From: Rhizobacter sp. Root1221
GTDB lineage: Bacteria > Pseudomonadota > Gammaproteobacteria > Burkholderiales > Burkholderiaceae_C
Length of the DNA: 64,000 nucleotides
Direction: 5' to 3'
Assembly: GCF_001425785.1 (NCBI RefSeq)
Contig: NZ_LMDI01000007.1
Location: 87,098 to 151,097 of the forward strand
Shown here: one piece after another, positions 31,590 to 39,951 of the stretch
How positions within the stretch are numbered: the first letter of the stretch is position 1
Layout: each line of letters starts with the position of its first letter
Translations under genes and position numbers: made by a program
Notes under the pieces: generated by a model
Database searches by the model: none
Seen by the model: the letters and a program-made list of their open reading frames with translations, nothing else
Told to the model about the DNA's origin: nothing

Positions 31590-32582
31590 ATGCCGTTTAC
31601 CCAGGGCGACACTCGGCCGATGGATCCCCACACCCCTCCCCTCGATCCGCTGCCTCATGTGTCGCTGGCCTTCGACGACCTGCAGCGCCTGCTGCTCGAC
31701 GCCCATGCCGGTGTTGTCATGGGCCTCGACCTGGATGGCCGGCTGCGCTGGCTCAACGCGGCGGGCCAGGCCCGGCTCGGGTATGCCGCCCGCGAGCTCG
31801 ATGGCGTGGACCTGGCGGGCACCCTGCTCACCCAGGACGAACTCGACCGGCACGCGGCCGCACTGTTCGAAGAACTCGGAGAACCCGTGCCCGCGAACGC
31901 CGCGGTGCTGGGCGTGCGCCTCCTGCGCGGCCTGCCTCCGAAGGACTCGGCCTGGATGCTGCGCCACAAGGACGGTTCACCGCAGCCCACCCGCCTGGCG
32001 ATGGGCGCGTTGCGCAACGACCGCGATGAGGTGGTGGGGTTCGTTGCGGTGGAACCTGCCTCGCCCCACGACGCACCGCTGCGCTTCGCCCACCACGACA
32101 ACCTCACCGGGCTGCCGAACCGCGCGGTGCTGGCCGACCGGGCCGAGATGGCCCTGCAGCGGGCCACGCGGCAAGGCACCGTGCTCGCGCTGCTGCTGGT
32201 CGAGCTCGTGGGCTTCGACGCCTTGTGTGCGGAACGTGGCCGCAGCGTCGGCGACGACCTGCTGCGTGCCACCGCCAGCCGCCTGCACTTCGAACTGCGC
32301 AGGACCGACACCGCCGTCCGGCTGGAAGGCGGCCAGTTTGCCGCGCTGCTCGTGGACCTGAACCACGCCGACGAAGCCATGGCGGTGGCGGGCAAGGTGC
32401 GGCACGCGTTGTCGGCCAAGGTCAACGTGGGCGTGGCGATCCTCCCGCTCGACGTCCGCGTGGGCCTCGCGTGGTTCCCGGAACACGGCGACCAGCTGCT
32501 GCCGCTGCTGGAGGCGGCCGAGGCGGCACTCGGCACGCTTGGCCCGGATGGCGACGGATTGGCCGCGGCGGCGGCCGGCTGA
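31590..32582 (+). CDS. PAS-GGDEF protein with degenerate cyclase motif
   Basis: 330 aa. PAS-like domain about residues 30-155 ('DLDGRLRWLNAAGQARLGY'), then a GGDEF domain about 163-325 opening with the usual 'HHDNLTGLPNRAVLADR'. The signature GGDEF is EGGQF (246-250), so the metal/catalytic acid is lost and diguanylate cyclase activity is unlikely. RxxD (237-240) is kept exactly five residues upstream, where c-di-GMP binds the inhibitory site. It may be a c-di-GMP receptor. Start uncertain; ATG 31620 is also possible. Confidence 0.8.
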   Translation: MPFTQGDTRPMDPHTPPLDPLPHVSLAFDDLQRLLLDAHAGVVMGLDLDGRLRWLNAAGQARLGYAARELDGVDLAGTLLTQDELDRHAAALFEELGEPVPANAAVLGVRLLRGLPPKDSAWMLRHKDGSPQPTRLAMGALRNDRDEVVGFVAVEPASPHDAPLRFAHHDNLTGLPNRAVLADRAEMALQRATRQGTVLALLLVELVGFDALCAERGRSVGDDLLRATASRLHFELRRTDTAVRLEGGQFAALLVDLNHADEAMAVAGKVRHALSAKVNVGVAILPLDVRVGLAWFPEHGDQLLPLLEAAEAALGTLGPDGDGLAAAAAG

Positions 32583-32662
32583 CCGCCCTGGTTCTTCCTG
32601 TCGAGCGGATCACGGCGGAAGGCGTGGTGGACTCCGTCGTGACGCCAGCCGGCGAATGGCGC

Positions 32663-33532
32663 CTACGACGCGGCAACGGCCTCCTTGACGAAGTCCGCGT
32701 ACTTGCGCAGGGGACGCCCGAGGATGGCCTGCAGGCGATCCGCTGCGCCGTCCGCACCGTGCATGCCGAACTTCTGGATCCCGGCCATCATCAGGCGCAT
32801 GTCGTAGGCAAGCCAGGACGGCGCCGACCCGGCCATCTGCCGTTCGAAGGCCACCACGTCATTCCCGCCGTAGGTCACTTCGCGGCCGAGCGCGGCATGC
32901 CAGGTCCTGGCCGCCGACTCCCCGGTCAACAGCTCGGGCCCGACCAGCTCCAGTGTCACGCGCGGTGATGGTGCGAGCGCGCGGTCGCGGCGCAGCAGTT
33001 CGGCGACGGCGACGTCCGCGATGTCCCGCGCATCGATCATCGCGACGCCTGCCGAGCCGATCGGCATCGGGTAAACGCCGTAGCCCTGGATCACCTGCTG
33101 GACCATGCGCTCGTTCTGCATGAAGTAGGCGGGCCGAAGAATGGTCGCCGGCATGTCGAGGCTCTCGATCATTCGCTCGACCGTGTGCTTGCCGGTGAAG
33201 TGCGGCACGTTGGTGAACTTGTCCGCGTGCATGACCGACAGGTAGACGACGCGCTCGATGCCAGCCTCGCGCGCCAGGTTCAGCGTGACGAGGGCTTGCG
33301 TCACTTCGTCGGGCGTGACGGCATTCAACAGGAACAGCGTGCGCACCGACGACAGTGCCGCGCGCAATGAGGGCACGTCGGTCAGGTCGCCAACGACCTC
33401 TTTGGCGCCCGCCGGAAAGCGTTGCTTTCCGGGTGTGCGAACGAACGCGCTGACTTTGGCGCCGGCGCCTGCCAGGCCTTGGACGACAAGGGAACCGATG
33501 GTGCCGGTGGCACCTGTGACGAGAATGCTCAT
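32663..33532 (-). CDS. NmrA-like NAD(P)-binding oxidoreductase
   Basis: 289 aa atypical short-chain dehydrogenase. Rossmann motif 'VTGATGTIGSLVV' at residue 5; then 'GDLTDVPSLRAAL' and 'VVYLSVMHAD'; the catalytic Tyr-x3-Lys is not in the classical form, as in NmrA/QOR2-type proteins. GGAG precedes the ATG. It lies 31 bp after the alcohol-dehydrogenase-like gene on the same strand, so both are probably one operon under the divergent LysR regulator. Confidence 0.85.
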   Translation of the reverse strand: MSILVTGATGTIGSLVVQGLAGAGAKVSAFVRTPGKQRFPAGAKEVVGDLTDVPSLRAALSSVRTLFLLNAVTPDEVTQALVTLNLAREAGIERVVYLSVMHADKFTNVPHFTGKHTVERMIESLDMPATILRPAYFMQNERMVQQVIQGYGVYPMPIGSAGVAMIDARDIADVAVAELLRRDRALAPSPRVTLELVGPELLTGESAARTWHAALGREVTYGGNDVVAFERQMAGSAPSWLAYDMRLMMAGIQKFGMHGADGAADRLQAILGRPLRKYADFVKEAVAAS

Positions 33533-33563
33533 GGAAATCTCCAGGGGTGGTGGTGGGGATGGA

Positions 33564-34499
33564 TCAGCGCGAAAAGTCTGCGACGACTTTGCCGATGCGA
33601 GGGCCGGTGCGATTGCGTTCGATGGCCGCGGGGATGCCGTCGAAGCCCACGACTTCGCTGAGCTTCGAGATCAGCGTGCCTTTGGCGATCTCCGCCGCCA
33701 GGCGTTCCAGCAGGGCCGCGTCCGGTTTGTTCGTGAACCACAGTCCGCGGCGGCCGGGGGGCGTGCGTGCAAGGATGTCGGGCGAGGACGTGCCGACGAT
33801 CGCGCCGTGCTTCGTCAGCACCTGCCACGAGCGATCGAGCACGTCGCCGCCGACGTAGTCGACCACCAGGTCGATGTCCCGCGCGATCTCCTCGAAGCGT
33901 TGGGTCCGGTAGTCGATGACGTGGTCAGCGCCCAGGCTGCGCACGTACTCGAGGTGCGCGGTGGCCGCCGTTGCAAAGACCTCGGCACCTGCACGCCTGG
34001 CGTACTGCACGGCATAGCCGCCCAGCCCCCCTGCTGCACCGTGGATCAGGATTCGCTGCCCTGCGGTGATCGGACCCGCGTGGTGCAAGCTGTGCCAGGC
34101 GGCTACGGCCGCCACGGGAACGCCGGCCGCATGGACGTCGTCCAAGCCTGGCGGCGTGAGCACCAGGTTCGTTTCGTCAACCGTCACGAAATCGGCATAG
34201 GCGCCCAGCCGGCCAAGCGGCCCCATGACGCGATCGCCTGCGCGAAAGCGCGAGGCGCCGGGGCCGACCGCCGCCACGGCACCCGCCATTTCAATACCCA
34301 GCACGGCGGGCAGCTGAAGCGGGAAGGCGTCCCGGACGTAGCCTTCACGAACTTTCCAATCGATGCCGTTCACGCCGGCTGCGCGAACGCGGACGAGAAC
34401 CTGCCCCGGTCCGGCTGCGGGCCTTGCGATATCGGCGACCTCGGCGGCGGCAGCGCCGCCATAGGCGCGGATCAGGACAGCGCGTTGAGTGGCGCTCAT
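33564..34499 (-). CDS. zinc-less NADP-dependent alcohol dehydrogenase / quinone reductase
   Basis: 311 aa MDR-superfamily enzyme. GroES-like domain ('LPAVLGIEMAGAVAAVGPGA') and nucleotide loop 'IHGAAGGLGGYAVQYAR'; zinc cysteines absent. It is shorter than the frame suggests: the start is MSATQRAVLIRAYGG at 34499, with AGGA 9 nt upstream, while the frame stays open further up through the antisense of the LysR gene. First gene of a two-gene minus-strand unit. Confidence 0.87.
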   Translation of the reverse strand: MSATQRAVLIRAYGGAAAAEVADIARPAAGPGQVLVRVRAAGVNGIDWKVREGYVRDAFPLQLPAVLGIEMAGAVAAVGPGASRFRAGDRVMGPLGRLGAYADFVTVDETNLVLTPPGLDDVHAAGVPVAAVAAWHSLHHAGPITAGQRILIHGAAGGLGGYAVQYARRAGAEVFATAATAHLEYVRSLGADHVIDYRTQRFEEIARDIDLVVDYVGGDVLDRSWQVLTKHGAIVGTSSPDILARTPPGRRGLWFTNKPDAALLERLAAEIAKGTLISKLSEVVGFDGIPAAIERNRTGPRIGKVVADFSR

Positions 34500-34555
34500 T
34501 TTCAGTTTCCTCGTATCGAAGTAGCGATGACGAGAAGATAGGTCGTTGCAAAGAC

Positions 34556-34591
34556 AAAACGAAGACGCCAAAATGAAGACATACTGTTTCA
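34556..34591. promoter_or_regulatory. candidate LysR-type binding region
   Basis: In the 105-bp divergent gap there is a direct repeat AAAACGAAGAC (34556-34566) / AAAATGAAGAC (34570-34580), 14 bp apart, and a TGAA-N10-TTCA inverted repeat (34574-34591) of LysR type. Location between the regulator and its likely target operon fits. Confidence 0.4.
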
Positions 34592-34604
34592 AATTCGGAA
34601 CACC

Positions 34605-35480
34605 ATGGACATGAACGCATTGGCCGACCTCGCGCTCGTCGCAACGAATGGCGGCCTGGGAAAGGCAAGCCGTGCGAGCGGGAAATCGAAGGCGACCCTG
34701 TCCCGGCGCATCGCGGACCTGGAAGAGCAACTCGGCGTGCGACTCATCGAGCGCAGCGCCCGCGGGCTCAAGCTCACGGAAGCCGGCCAGGTGCTGATGG
34801 AGCGCACCGAAGGGCCCATGCACGAGGTCATTGAAGCCATGACCGCCGCTCGCGAGGGCTTGTCGGCACCGCGCGGACGCTTGCGTGTCGCTTCTCCGGT
34901 GCTGTTCTCCCAGCTTGCGATGGGTCGCATCTCCGCCGGGTTCTGCGCGGCTTACCCGGACGTCACATGCGAGGTGGTGGCAGAGGATCGCCTGGTCGAC
35001 CTCGTGGAGGAGCAGTTCGACGCCGCGATCCGTATCAATCCAGGTCCGGACAGCAGCCTCGTGGGCCGGTGCTTCGCCAAGGACAGGCTCGTGGTCGTGG
35101 CTGCACCCTCCGTGCCTGTGCCAACCCCAGGCAAGGTCAGCCCCGTTCCCGGCATCGTTTCCACAACCTTCCAACCCACGAACTGGACGCTCGACGACGG
35201 GCGCCTGGTCCTGGAGCCGATCCCGAGGCTGAGACTCTCCTCATTCCTGATGATTCGCGACGCTGCGGTCGCCGGCGCCGGCGCTGCCCTGATACCGCAG
35301 TCCATCGCGTGGAACCAACTGACCCGCGGAGAGCTGGTTCAGTGGGGCACGGTTTCGGGTGTGGAGGTCGCGCTCTGGGTCTTGCATACATCGCGACGAC
35401 TTCCTGCGCCGAAGGTTCGGGCCTTTGTCGACTTCATGTGCGCGCAATATCCGGATGCGTCCCTCGTACTGAACGGCTGA
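34605..35480 (+). CDS. LysR-family transcriptional regulator
   Basis: 291 aa. N-terminal winged helix-turn-helix 1-60 ('GLGKASRASGKSKATLSRRIADLEEQL', seen here in two parts) and a C-terminal substrate-binding domain of the CrgA/AaeR-like subgroup ('RLRVASPVLFSQLAMGRI'). Divergent from the MDR/NmrA operon, whose regulator it most likely is; this arrangement is common for quinone or electrophile response. Ends 6 bp from the trehalase gene, convergent. Confidence 0.9.
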   Translation: MDMNALADLALVATNGGLGKASRASGKSKATLSRRIADLEEQLGVRLIERSARGLKLTEAGQVLMERTEGPMHEVIEAMTAAREGLSAPRGRLRVASPVLFSQLAMGRISAGFCAAYPDVTCEVVAEDRLVDLVEEQFDAAIRINPGPDSSLVGRCFAKDRLVVVAAPSVPVPTPGKVSPVPGIVSTTFQPTNWTLDDGRLVLEPIPRLRLSSFLMIRDAAVAGAGAALIPQSIAWNQLTRGELVQWGTVSGVEVALWVLHTSRRLPAPKVRAFVDFMCAQYPDASLVLNG

Positions 35481-35486
35481 AGGACC

Positions 35487-37025
35487 TCAGGGATCGGGGT
35501 AGAGCTTCTTCAGCTTCACGAGCACCGCGTTGGTCCACCCGAAGCCGCACTGCGTGGGGTACTCGCCCCCGCCCCCCGGCTTGTCGTCCATCACGTCGTA
35601 CTTCTCGAGCAGGCGTCCGGTGTCGCGGTGCACGCGCTGGATGCAGCCGATCCAGCGTGTGCCGATCTCGCGCGCGAGCGTGTCGTGTCCGTACCGCCGC
35701 AGCCCGTCCACCGCCATCCACTGCAGCGGGGCCCAGCCGTTGGGCACGTCCCACTGCTGGCCGGAGCACACGGTGGTGGTGACGATGCCGTTGCGCATCA
35801 GCAGCTGCGACGCCACCGCGTCGGCCACCCGCGCCGCCTCGTCGTGCGACGCCTGGCCCAGGAACAGCGGCACCACGGTGGCCGCCGACAACTGCGTGCG
35901 CGGCACCCCGCGCAACCAGTGGTAGTCGACGTGGTGGCCGCGGGTGTTGTCCCACAGGTAGGTGCGCAGGGCCTCGCGGCGCGCATCGGCACGCGCCCGG
36001 TAGAGGGCCTCGCCCGCCGTGTCGCCCGCCTGCGCGCAACCGGTGGCGATGGCCTCCTCCAGGCCCAGCAGCAGGCTGTTCAGGTCGACGGGCAGGATGG
36101 CCGTGGTCTCGATGGATGACAGCCGGTCCGGGTCGGCACACCAGCGGCTGCTGAAGTCCCACCCGCTTTCGGCGGCGGCGCGCAGGTCGCGGTACACGTC
36201 GCCGTACGGCCGGTCGCTGTCGCGCGCGGTGTGCACGTCTTCCCGGTACGACTCGTCGCGCGGTTCGTCGCGGTCGTCCCAGAACCGGTTCAGCAAGTGG
36301 CCATCGGGCAGGCGCACCACACGCGACACCGCGGTGCCGGGGTCCAGCAGGTGTTCCCCCGCCATCCAGTAGCCGTGTTCGGCCTTCAGCTGCGGCAGGA
36401 AGCGTGCGTACGCAGGCGTCCCACCGGCCGCGACACACTCGATCATCTTGAAGAAAAACGGCGGTTGCGAGCGGCTGAGGTAGTAGGTGCGGTTGCCATT
36501 CGGCACGTGCCCGTGGCGGTCGATCAGGTGGGCGAAGTTGAGCACCATGCCCTCGGCCAGCGCGGCGTGGCCGGACTCCACGAGGCCCAGCATCGTGAAA
36601 TACGAGTCCCAGTAGTACACCTCGCTGAACCGCCCGCCGGGCACCACGTACGGGTGCGGCAGCGGCAGCAGCGTGTCGGTCTCGCGCAACACGGCATCGG
36701 CCACCGGCTGGCGCGTGAGCTGCGGCCACAGCGTGGCCACGTGGTGCATGGCGTCGTCGTACGGCACGGCCGAGTCGTGCGAGCCGGCCTGCCACGGCAG
36801 GTCGAAGTGCCGGCGCACGAACTCGGCCAGCGCGGTGCCGGTCAACGGCCCCTCGGCCTCGTACAGCGCGCGGATCACCGCGGGCGACTGCCTCGCCACC
36901 GCATCGACGAACACCTTGCCGTCGCCGAACACGTCTTCCATCTGCACGTCCGTGAACAGCCGGCCGTACTTCTCGACCAGCGACAGCACCACCGCGGGGC
37001 GGGTCTCGGGGGCACCGTGTCTCAT
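35487..37025 (-). CDS. treF: alpha,alpha-trehalase (GH37), cytoplasmic
   Basis: Hydrolyses trehalose to two glucose. 512 aa. Both family signatures are visible: 'PGGRFSEVYYWDSYF' (about 130) and 'QQWDVPNGWAPLQW' (about 430). There is no signal peptide, so it is the cytoplasmic (TreF-like) form and acts after import. Its ATG overlaps the stop of the ABC ATPase gene (ATGA). Last gene of the import operon, which makes trehalose the most likely substrate of the transporter. Confidence 0.93.
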   Translation of the reverse strand: MRHGAPETRPAVVLSLVEKYGRLFTDVQMEDVFGDGKVFVDAVARQSPAVIRALYEAEGPLTGTALAEFVRRHFDLPWQAGSHDSAVPYDDAMHHVATLWPQLTRQPVADAVLRETDTLLPLPHPYVVPGGRFSEVYYWDSYFTMLGLVESGHAALAEGMVLNFAHLIDRHGHVPNGNRTYYLSRSQPPFFFKMIECVAAGGTPAYARFLPQLKAEHGYWMAGEHLLDPGTAVSRVVRLPDGHLLNRFWDDRDEPRDESYREDVHTARDSDRPYGDVYRDLRAAAESGWDFSSRWCADPDRLSSIETTAILPVDLNSLLLGLEEAIATGCAQAGDTAGEALYRARADARREALRTYLWDNTRGHHVDYHWLRGVPRTQLSAATVVPLFLGQASHDEAARVADAVASQLLMRNGIVTTTVCSGQQWDVPNGWAPLQWMAVDGLRRYGHDTLAREIGTRWIGCIQRVHRDTGRLLEKYDVMDDKPGGGGEYPTQCGFGWTNAVLVKLKKLYPDP

Positions 37026-38161
37026 GCTGCCACCCGCAAGGCGGGCCCGTCGAGGCGGGTCACCGCCTGGCCGTCGGGGAGGAACACGTGCACGTGTTCG
37101 GGCGGAAACGAAAACGGCACGGCACTGCCCACGCGCAACGAGGCATCGAGTGTCTTGGCCATGAACGCCTCCGTGCCGTCGCCCGCGTGCAGGTACGCGT
37201 AGCTGTGTTCACCCAGGTGCTCCAGGTGGGTGACCACGGCGTTGCGGTCGCCCTGCCCCAGCACCACGTGTTCCGGGCGGATGCCGATGGTCACGTCGCC
37301 GCCCACCGGCAAGGCCTGCCGCACCGCGGCGGCCTGCACCCGCGCGGACACCGATGCACCCAACACCAACGCCTGCAACCCGCGGTCGGTCACCTGGGTG
37401 ATGGTGCCCGGCAGGAAGTTCATTGCCGGTGACCCGATGAAACCGGCCACGAACCGGTTCGCCGGCCGGTGATACAGCTCGAGCGGGTGGCCCACCTGGG
37501 CGATGCTGGGCAGGCCCTGCCGTTCGGCGTCGGGCCGCAGCAGCACGATCTTGTGCGCGAGGGTCATCGCCTCGACCTGGTCGTGGGTGACGTACACCAT
37601 GCTCGCCGAGCCCAGGTCGCGGTGCAGGCGCGCGATCTCCACGCGGGTCTTCACCCTGAGCGAGGCATCGAGGTTCGACAGCGGTTCGTCGAACAGGAAC
37701 ACCTTCGGCTGGCGCACGATGGCGCGGCCGATGGCCACCCGCTGCCGCTGCCCGCCCGACATGTCGCGCGGCTTGCGCTGCAGCAGCTCGTCCAGGCGCA
37801 GGATGCGCGAGGCCTCGGCCACCCGGCGGTCGATCTCGCCCGCTGGCAGCTTCAGGTGCCGCAGGCCGAAGGCCATGTTCTCGAACGCCGTCATGTGGGG
37901 GTACAGCGCGTAGCTCTGGAACACCATCGCGACGTTGCGTTTCGCGGGCGGCAGGTCATCGACCCGCCGCCCGTCGATCTCGATCTCGCCGCTGCTCGCG
38001 TCGTCGAGCCCGGCGATCAGCCGCAGCAGCGTGGACTTGCCGCAGCCCGACGGGCCGATGAACACGCAGAACTCGCCCGGCTCGACGGTAAGGGTGATGT
38101 CCTTCAGGACATGGGTGGTGCCAAAGTGCTTGTTGACATCCCGCAACTGGATCTTGGACAT
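37022..38161 (-). CDS. sugar ABC transporter ATPase (MalK/UgpC type)
   Basis: 379 aa. Walker A 'GPSGCGKST' (about 36-44), Q-loop, signature 'MSGGQRQRVAIGRA', Walker B 'VFLFDEPLSNLD', and the C-terminal OB-fold regulatory domain of the MalK subgroup. It energises the two permeases encoded upstream. Twelve bp separate it from the upstream permease. Named from family; a trehalose-specific name (ThuK) would be inference from treF. Confidence 0.93.
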   Translation of the reverse strand: MSKIQLRDVNKHFGTTHVLKDITLTVEPGEFCVFIGPSGCGKSTLLRLIAGLDDASSGEIEIDGRRVDDLPPAKRNVAMVFQSYALYPHMTAFENMAFGLRHLKLPAGEIDRRVAEASRILRLDELLQRKPRDMSGGQRQRVAIGRAIVRQPKVFLFDEPLSNLDASLRVKTRVEIARLHRDLGSASMVYVTHDQVEAMTLAHKIVLLRPDAERQGLPSIAQVGHPLELYHRPANRFVAGFIGSPAMNFLPGTITQVTDRGLQALVLGASVSARVQAAAVRQALPVGGDVTIGIRPEHVVLGQGDRNAVVTHLEHLGEHSYAYLHAGDGTEAFMAKTLDASLRVGSAVPFSFPPEHVHVFLPDGQAVTRLDGPALRVAA

Positions 38162-38173
38162 GGAATTGTTCCT

Positions 38174-39004
38174 TCAGCCCTTGACGGCGCCGGCAGTGAG
38201 CCCCGACACGATGCGGCGCTGGAAATAGACAACGAGGACCACGAGCGGCAGCGTCACGATGACCGACGCCGCCATGATCGACCCCCACGGCAGTTCGAAG
38301 CCCGAGGCCCCCGAGATCAGCGTGATGGCGACGGGCACGGTGCGTTGCCCGGTGGACAGCGTGAACGTGAGCGCGAACAGGAACTCGTTCCACGACGCGA
38401 TGAACGCCAGCAGCCCGGTGGCCACCAACGCCGGCCACAGCAGTGGCAGGAAGATGCGGAAGATCACCGTGAACACGCCCAGCCCGTCCATGGCCGCGGC
38501 CTCCTCCAGCTCCTTTGGCAGCTGCTTCATGAACGTGACGAGCACCCACACGGTGAACGGCAGCGTGATGACGAGGTGCGAGATCCACAGCGCGCCCAGG
38601 TGGTCGTACAGCCCGAGGAAACGCACCAGCTCGTACATGCCCGACAGCACCGCCACCTGCGGGAACATCGACACGGCGAGGATCGTCATCAGCAGCAGCC
38701 CGCGGCCTCGAAACGCCACGCGCCCGAGCGACCAGGCCGCGAGCAGGCTGAGCCCGAGCGACAGCGCCACGGTGCCGGCCGCCACCACCGCCGAGTTCAT
38801 CAGGTTGAGCCCGAACGGCTGGTCGCGGAACAGCGCGCGGTAGTTGTCGAGCGTGGCCGCGTTCGGCCACAGATCGGGCACGAACAGCGCCGAGCCCTGC
38901 TTGAACGACGTGGAGATGGCGTACAGGAACGGGAACAGCGACACCACCATGAACACCAGCGACAGCGTGGCGTGGGTGACCCGCACCGCGGCGGATGGTT
39001 TCAT
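38174..39004 (-). CDS. sugar ABC transporter permease (MalG type)
   Basis: 276 aa, six membrane helices; the EAA loop that docks on the ATPase reads 'EEAAAMDGLGVFTVIFRIFLPL' (given here as its start). Start at 39004 because the ATG overlaps the MalF-type stop (ATGA) and the protein then opens MKPSAAVRVTHA before TM1. The frame is open farther upstream but runs within the partner gene. Confidence 0.93.
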   Translation of the reverse strand: MKPSAAVRVTHATLSLVFMVVSLFPFLYAISTSFKQGSALFVPDLWPNAATLDNYRALFRDQPFGLNLMNSAVVAAGTVALSLGLSLLAAWSLGRVAFRGRGLLLMTILAVSMFPQVAVLSGMYELVRFLGLYDHLGALWISHLVITLPFTVWVLVTFMKQLPKELEEAAAMDGLGVFTVIFRIFLPLLWPALVATGLLAFIASWNEFLFALTFTLSTGQRTVPVAITLISGASGFELPWGSIMAASVIVTLPLVVLVVYFQRRIVSGLTAGAVKG

Positions 39005-39951
39005 GACGAGGCTCCGTTGGCACCGGACCGGGTCACCGCGAGGTACACCCCGGTGGTGATCGCGATCACGAGGAACAGCAGGGTGGCCGCGGCCGAGCCG
39101 TAGCCCACCTGCTGGAAGTCGATCAGCTGCTCGCGCACGTAGAGCGACATGCTCTTGGAACTGCGGCTGTTGGACGTCATGACGTAGATCAGGTCGAACA
39201 CACGCAGCGCGTCGAGCAGGCGGAAGATCATCGCCACGGCCACGCCGGGCATGATCAGCGGCAGCGTGACGCTGCGAAACACCCGCCAGGCCGGCACCCC
39301 GTCCACGTTGGCGGCCTCGTAGCAGTCCGGCGGCACCAGCTGCAATGCGGCCAGGATCAGCAGCGCCATGAATGGCGTGGTCTTCCACACATCCACCATC
39401 ACCACCGTGAGCAGCGACAAGTCGGGGTCGGCCGTGAACGCGAGCGGTGCGGAGAGGGCCCCGAGCGCCAGGAGGTAGTGGTTCACCACACCGAACTGGT
39501 CATGCAACATCCAGCTCCACATGCGGGCCGATACCACCGTGGGGATGGCCCACGGCACGAGCAGCGTGGCGCGCAGCAGGGTGCGCAGGCGCGACGGATG
39601 GTTCAGCAGCAGCGCCACCCCGAGCCCGAGCGCCGTCTCCAGCGTCACCGACAGCACCGCGAACTGCAGCGTGTTGCCCACCGCGTTCCACCACTCGCGG
39701 TCCATCAGCACACCGTACTCGCCCACGTAGTTGTCGAGGCCGATGAACCGCCAGGCCGACAGGTCGGACAGGTTGGCGTCGGTGAAGCTGAACCAGATGG
39801 TGCGCCCGAGCGGCCAGCCGGCCACCATGGCCAGCACCACGAGCATGGGCGCGAGCAGCCACCACGCCGTGCGCACACGCTGGCGCGACAGCGGCGCGGT
39901 GCCCCCGCGCGACGTGGCCGGCGGTGGCGTGGCCGTCTCGGCCGCGGACAT
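39001..39951 (-). CDS. sugar ABC transporter permease (MalF type)
   Basis: 316 aa. Six membrane helices, TM1 about residues 30-52, large periplasmic loop after it, EAA loop 'EAANVDGVPAWRVFRSVTLP'. The ATG at 39951 overlaps the stop of the binding-protein gene (TGATG), which decides the start over a GTG 9 nt earlier. Works with the MalG-type partner encoded next. Confidence 0.93.
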   Translation of the reverse strand: MSAAETATPPPATSRGGTAPLSRQRVRTAWWLLAPMLVVLAMVAGWPLGRTIWFSFTDANLSDLSAWRFIGLDNYVGEYGVLMDREWWNAVGNTLQFAVLSVTLETALGLGVALLLNHPSRLRTLLRATLLVPWAIPTVVSARMWSWMLHDQFGVVNHYLLALGALSAPLAFTADPDLSLLTVVMVDVWKTTPFMALLILAALQLVPPDCYEAANVDGVPAWRVFRSVTLPLIMPGVAVAMIFRLLDALRVFDLIYVMTSNSRSSKSMSLYVREQLIDFQQVGYGSAAATLLFLVIAITTGVYLAVTRSGANGASS

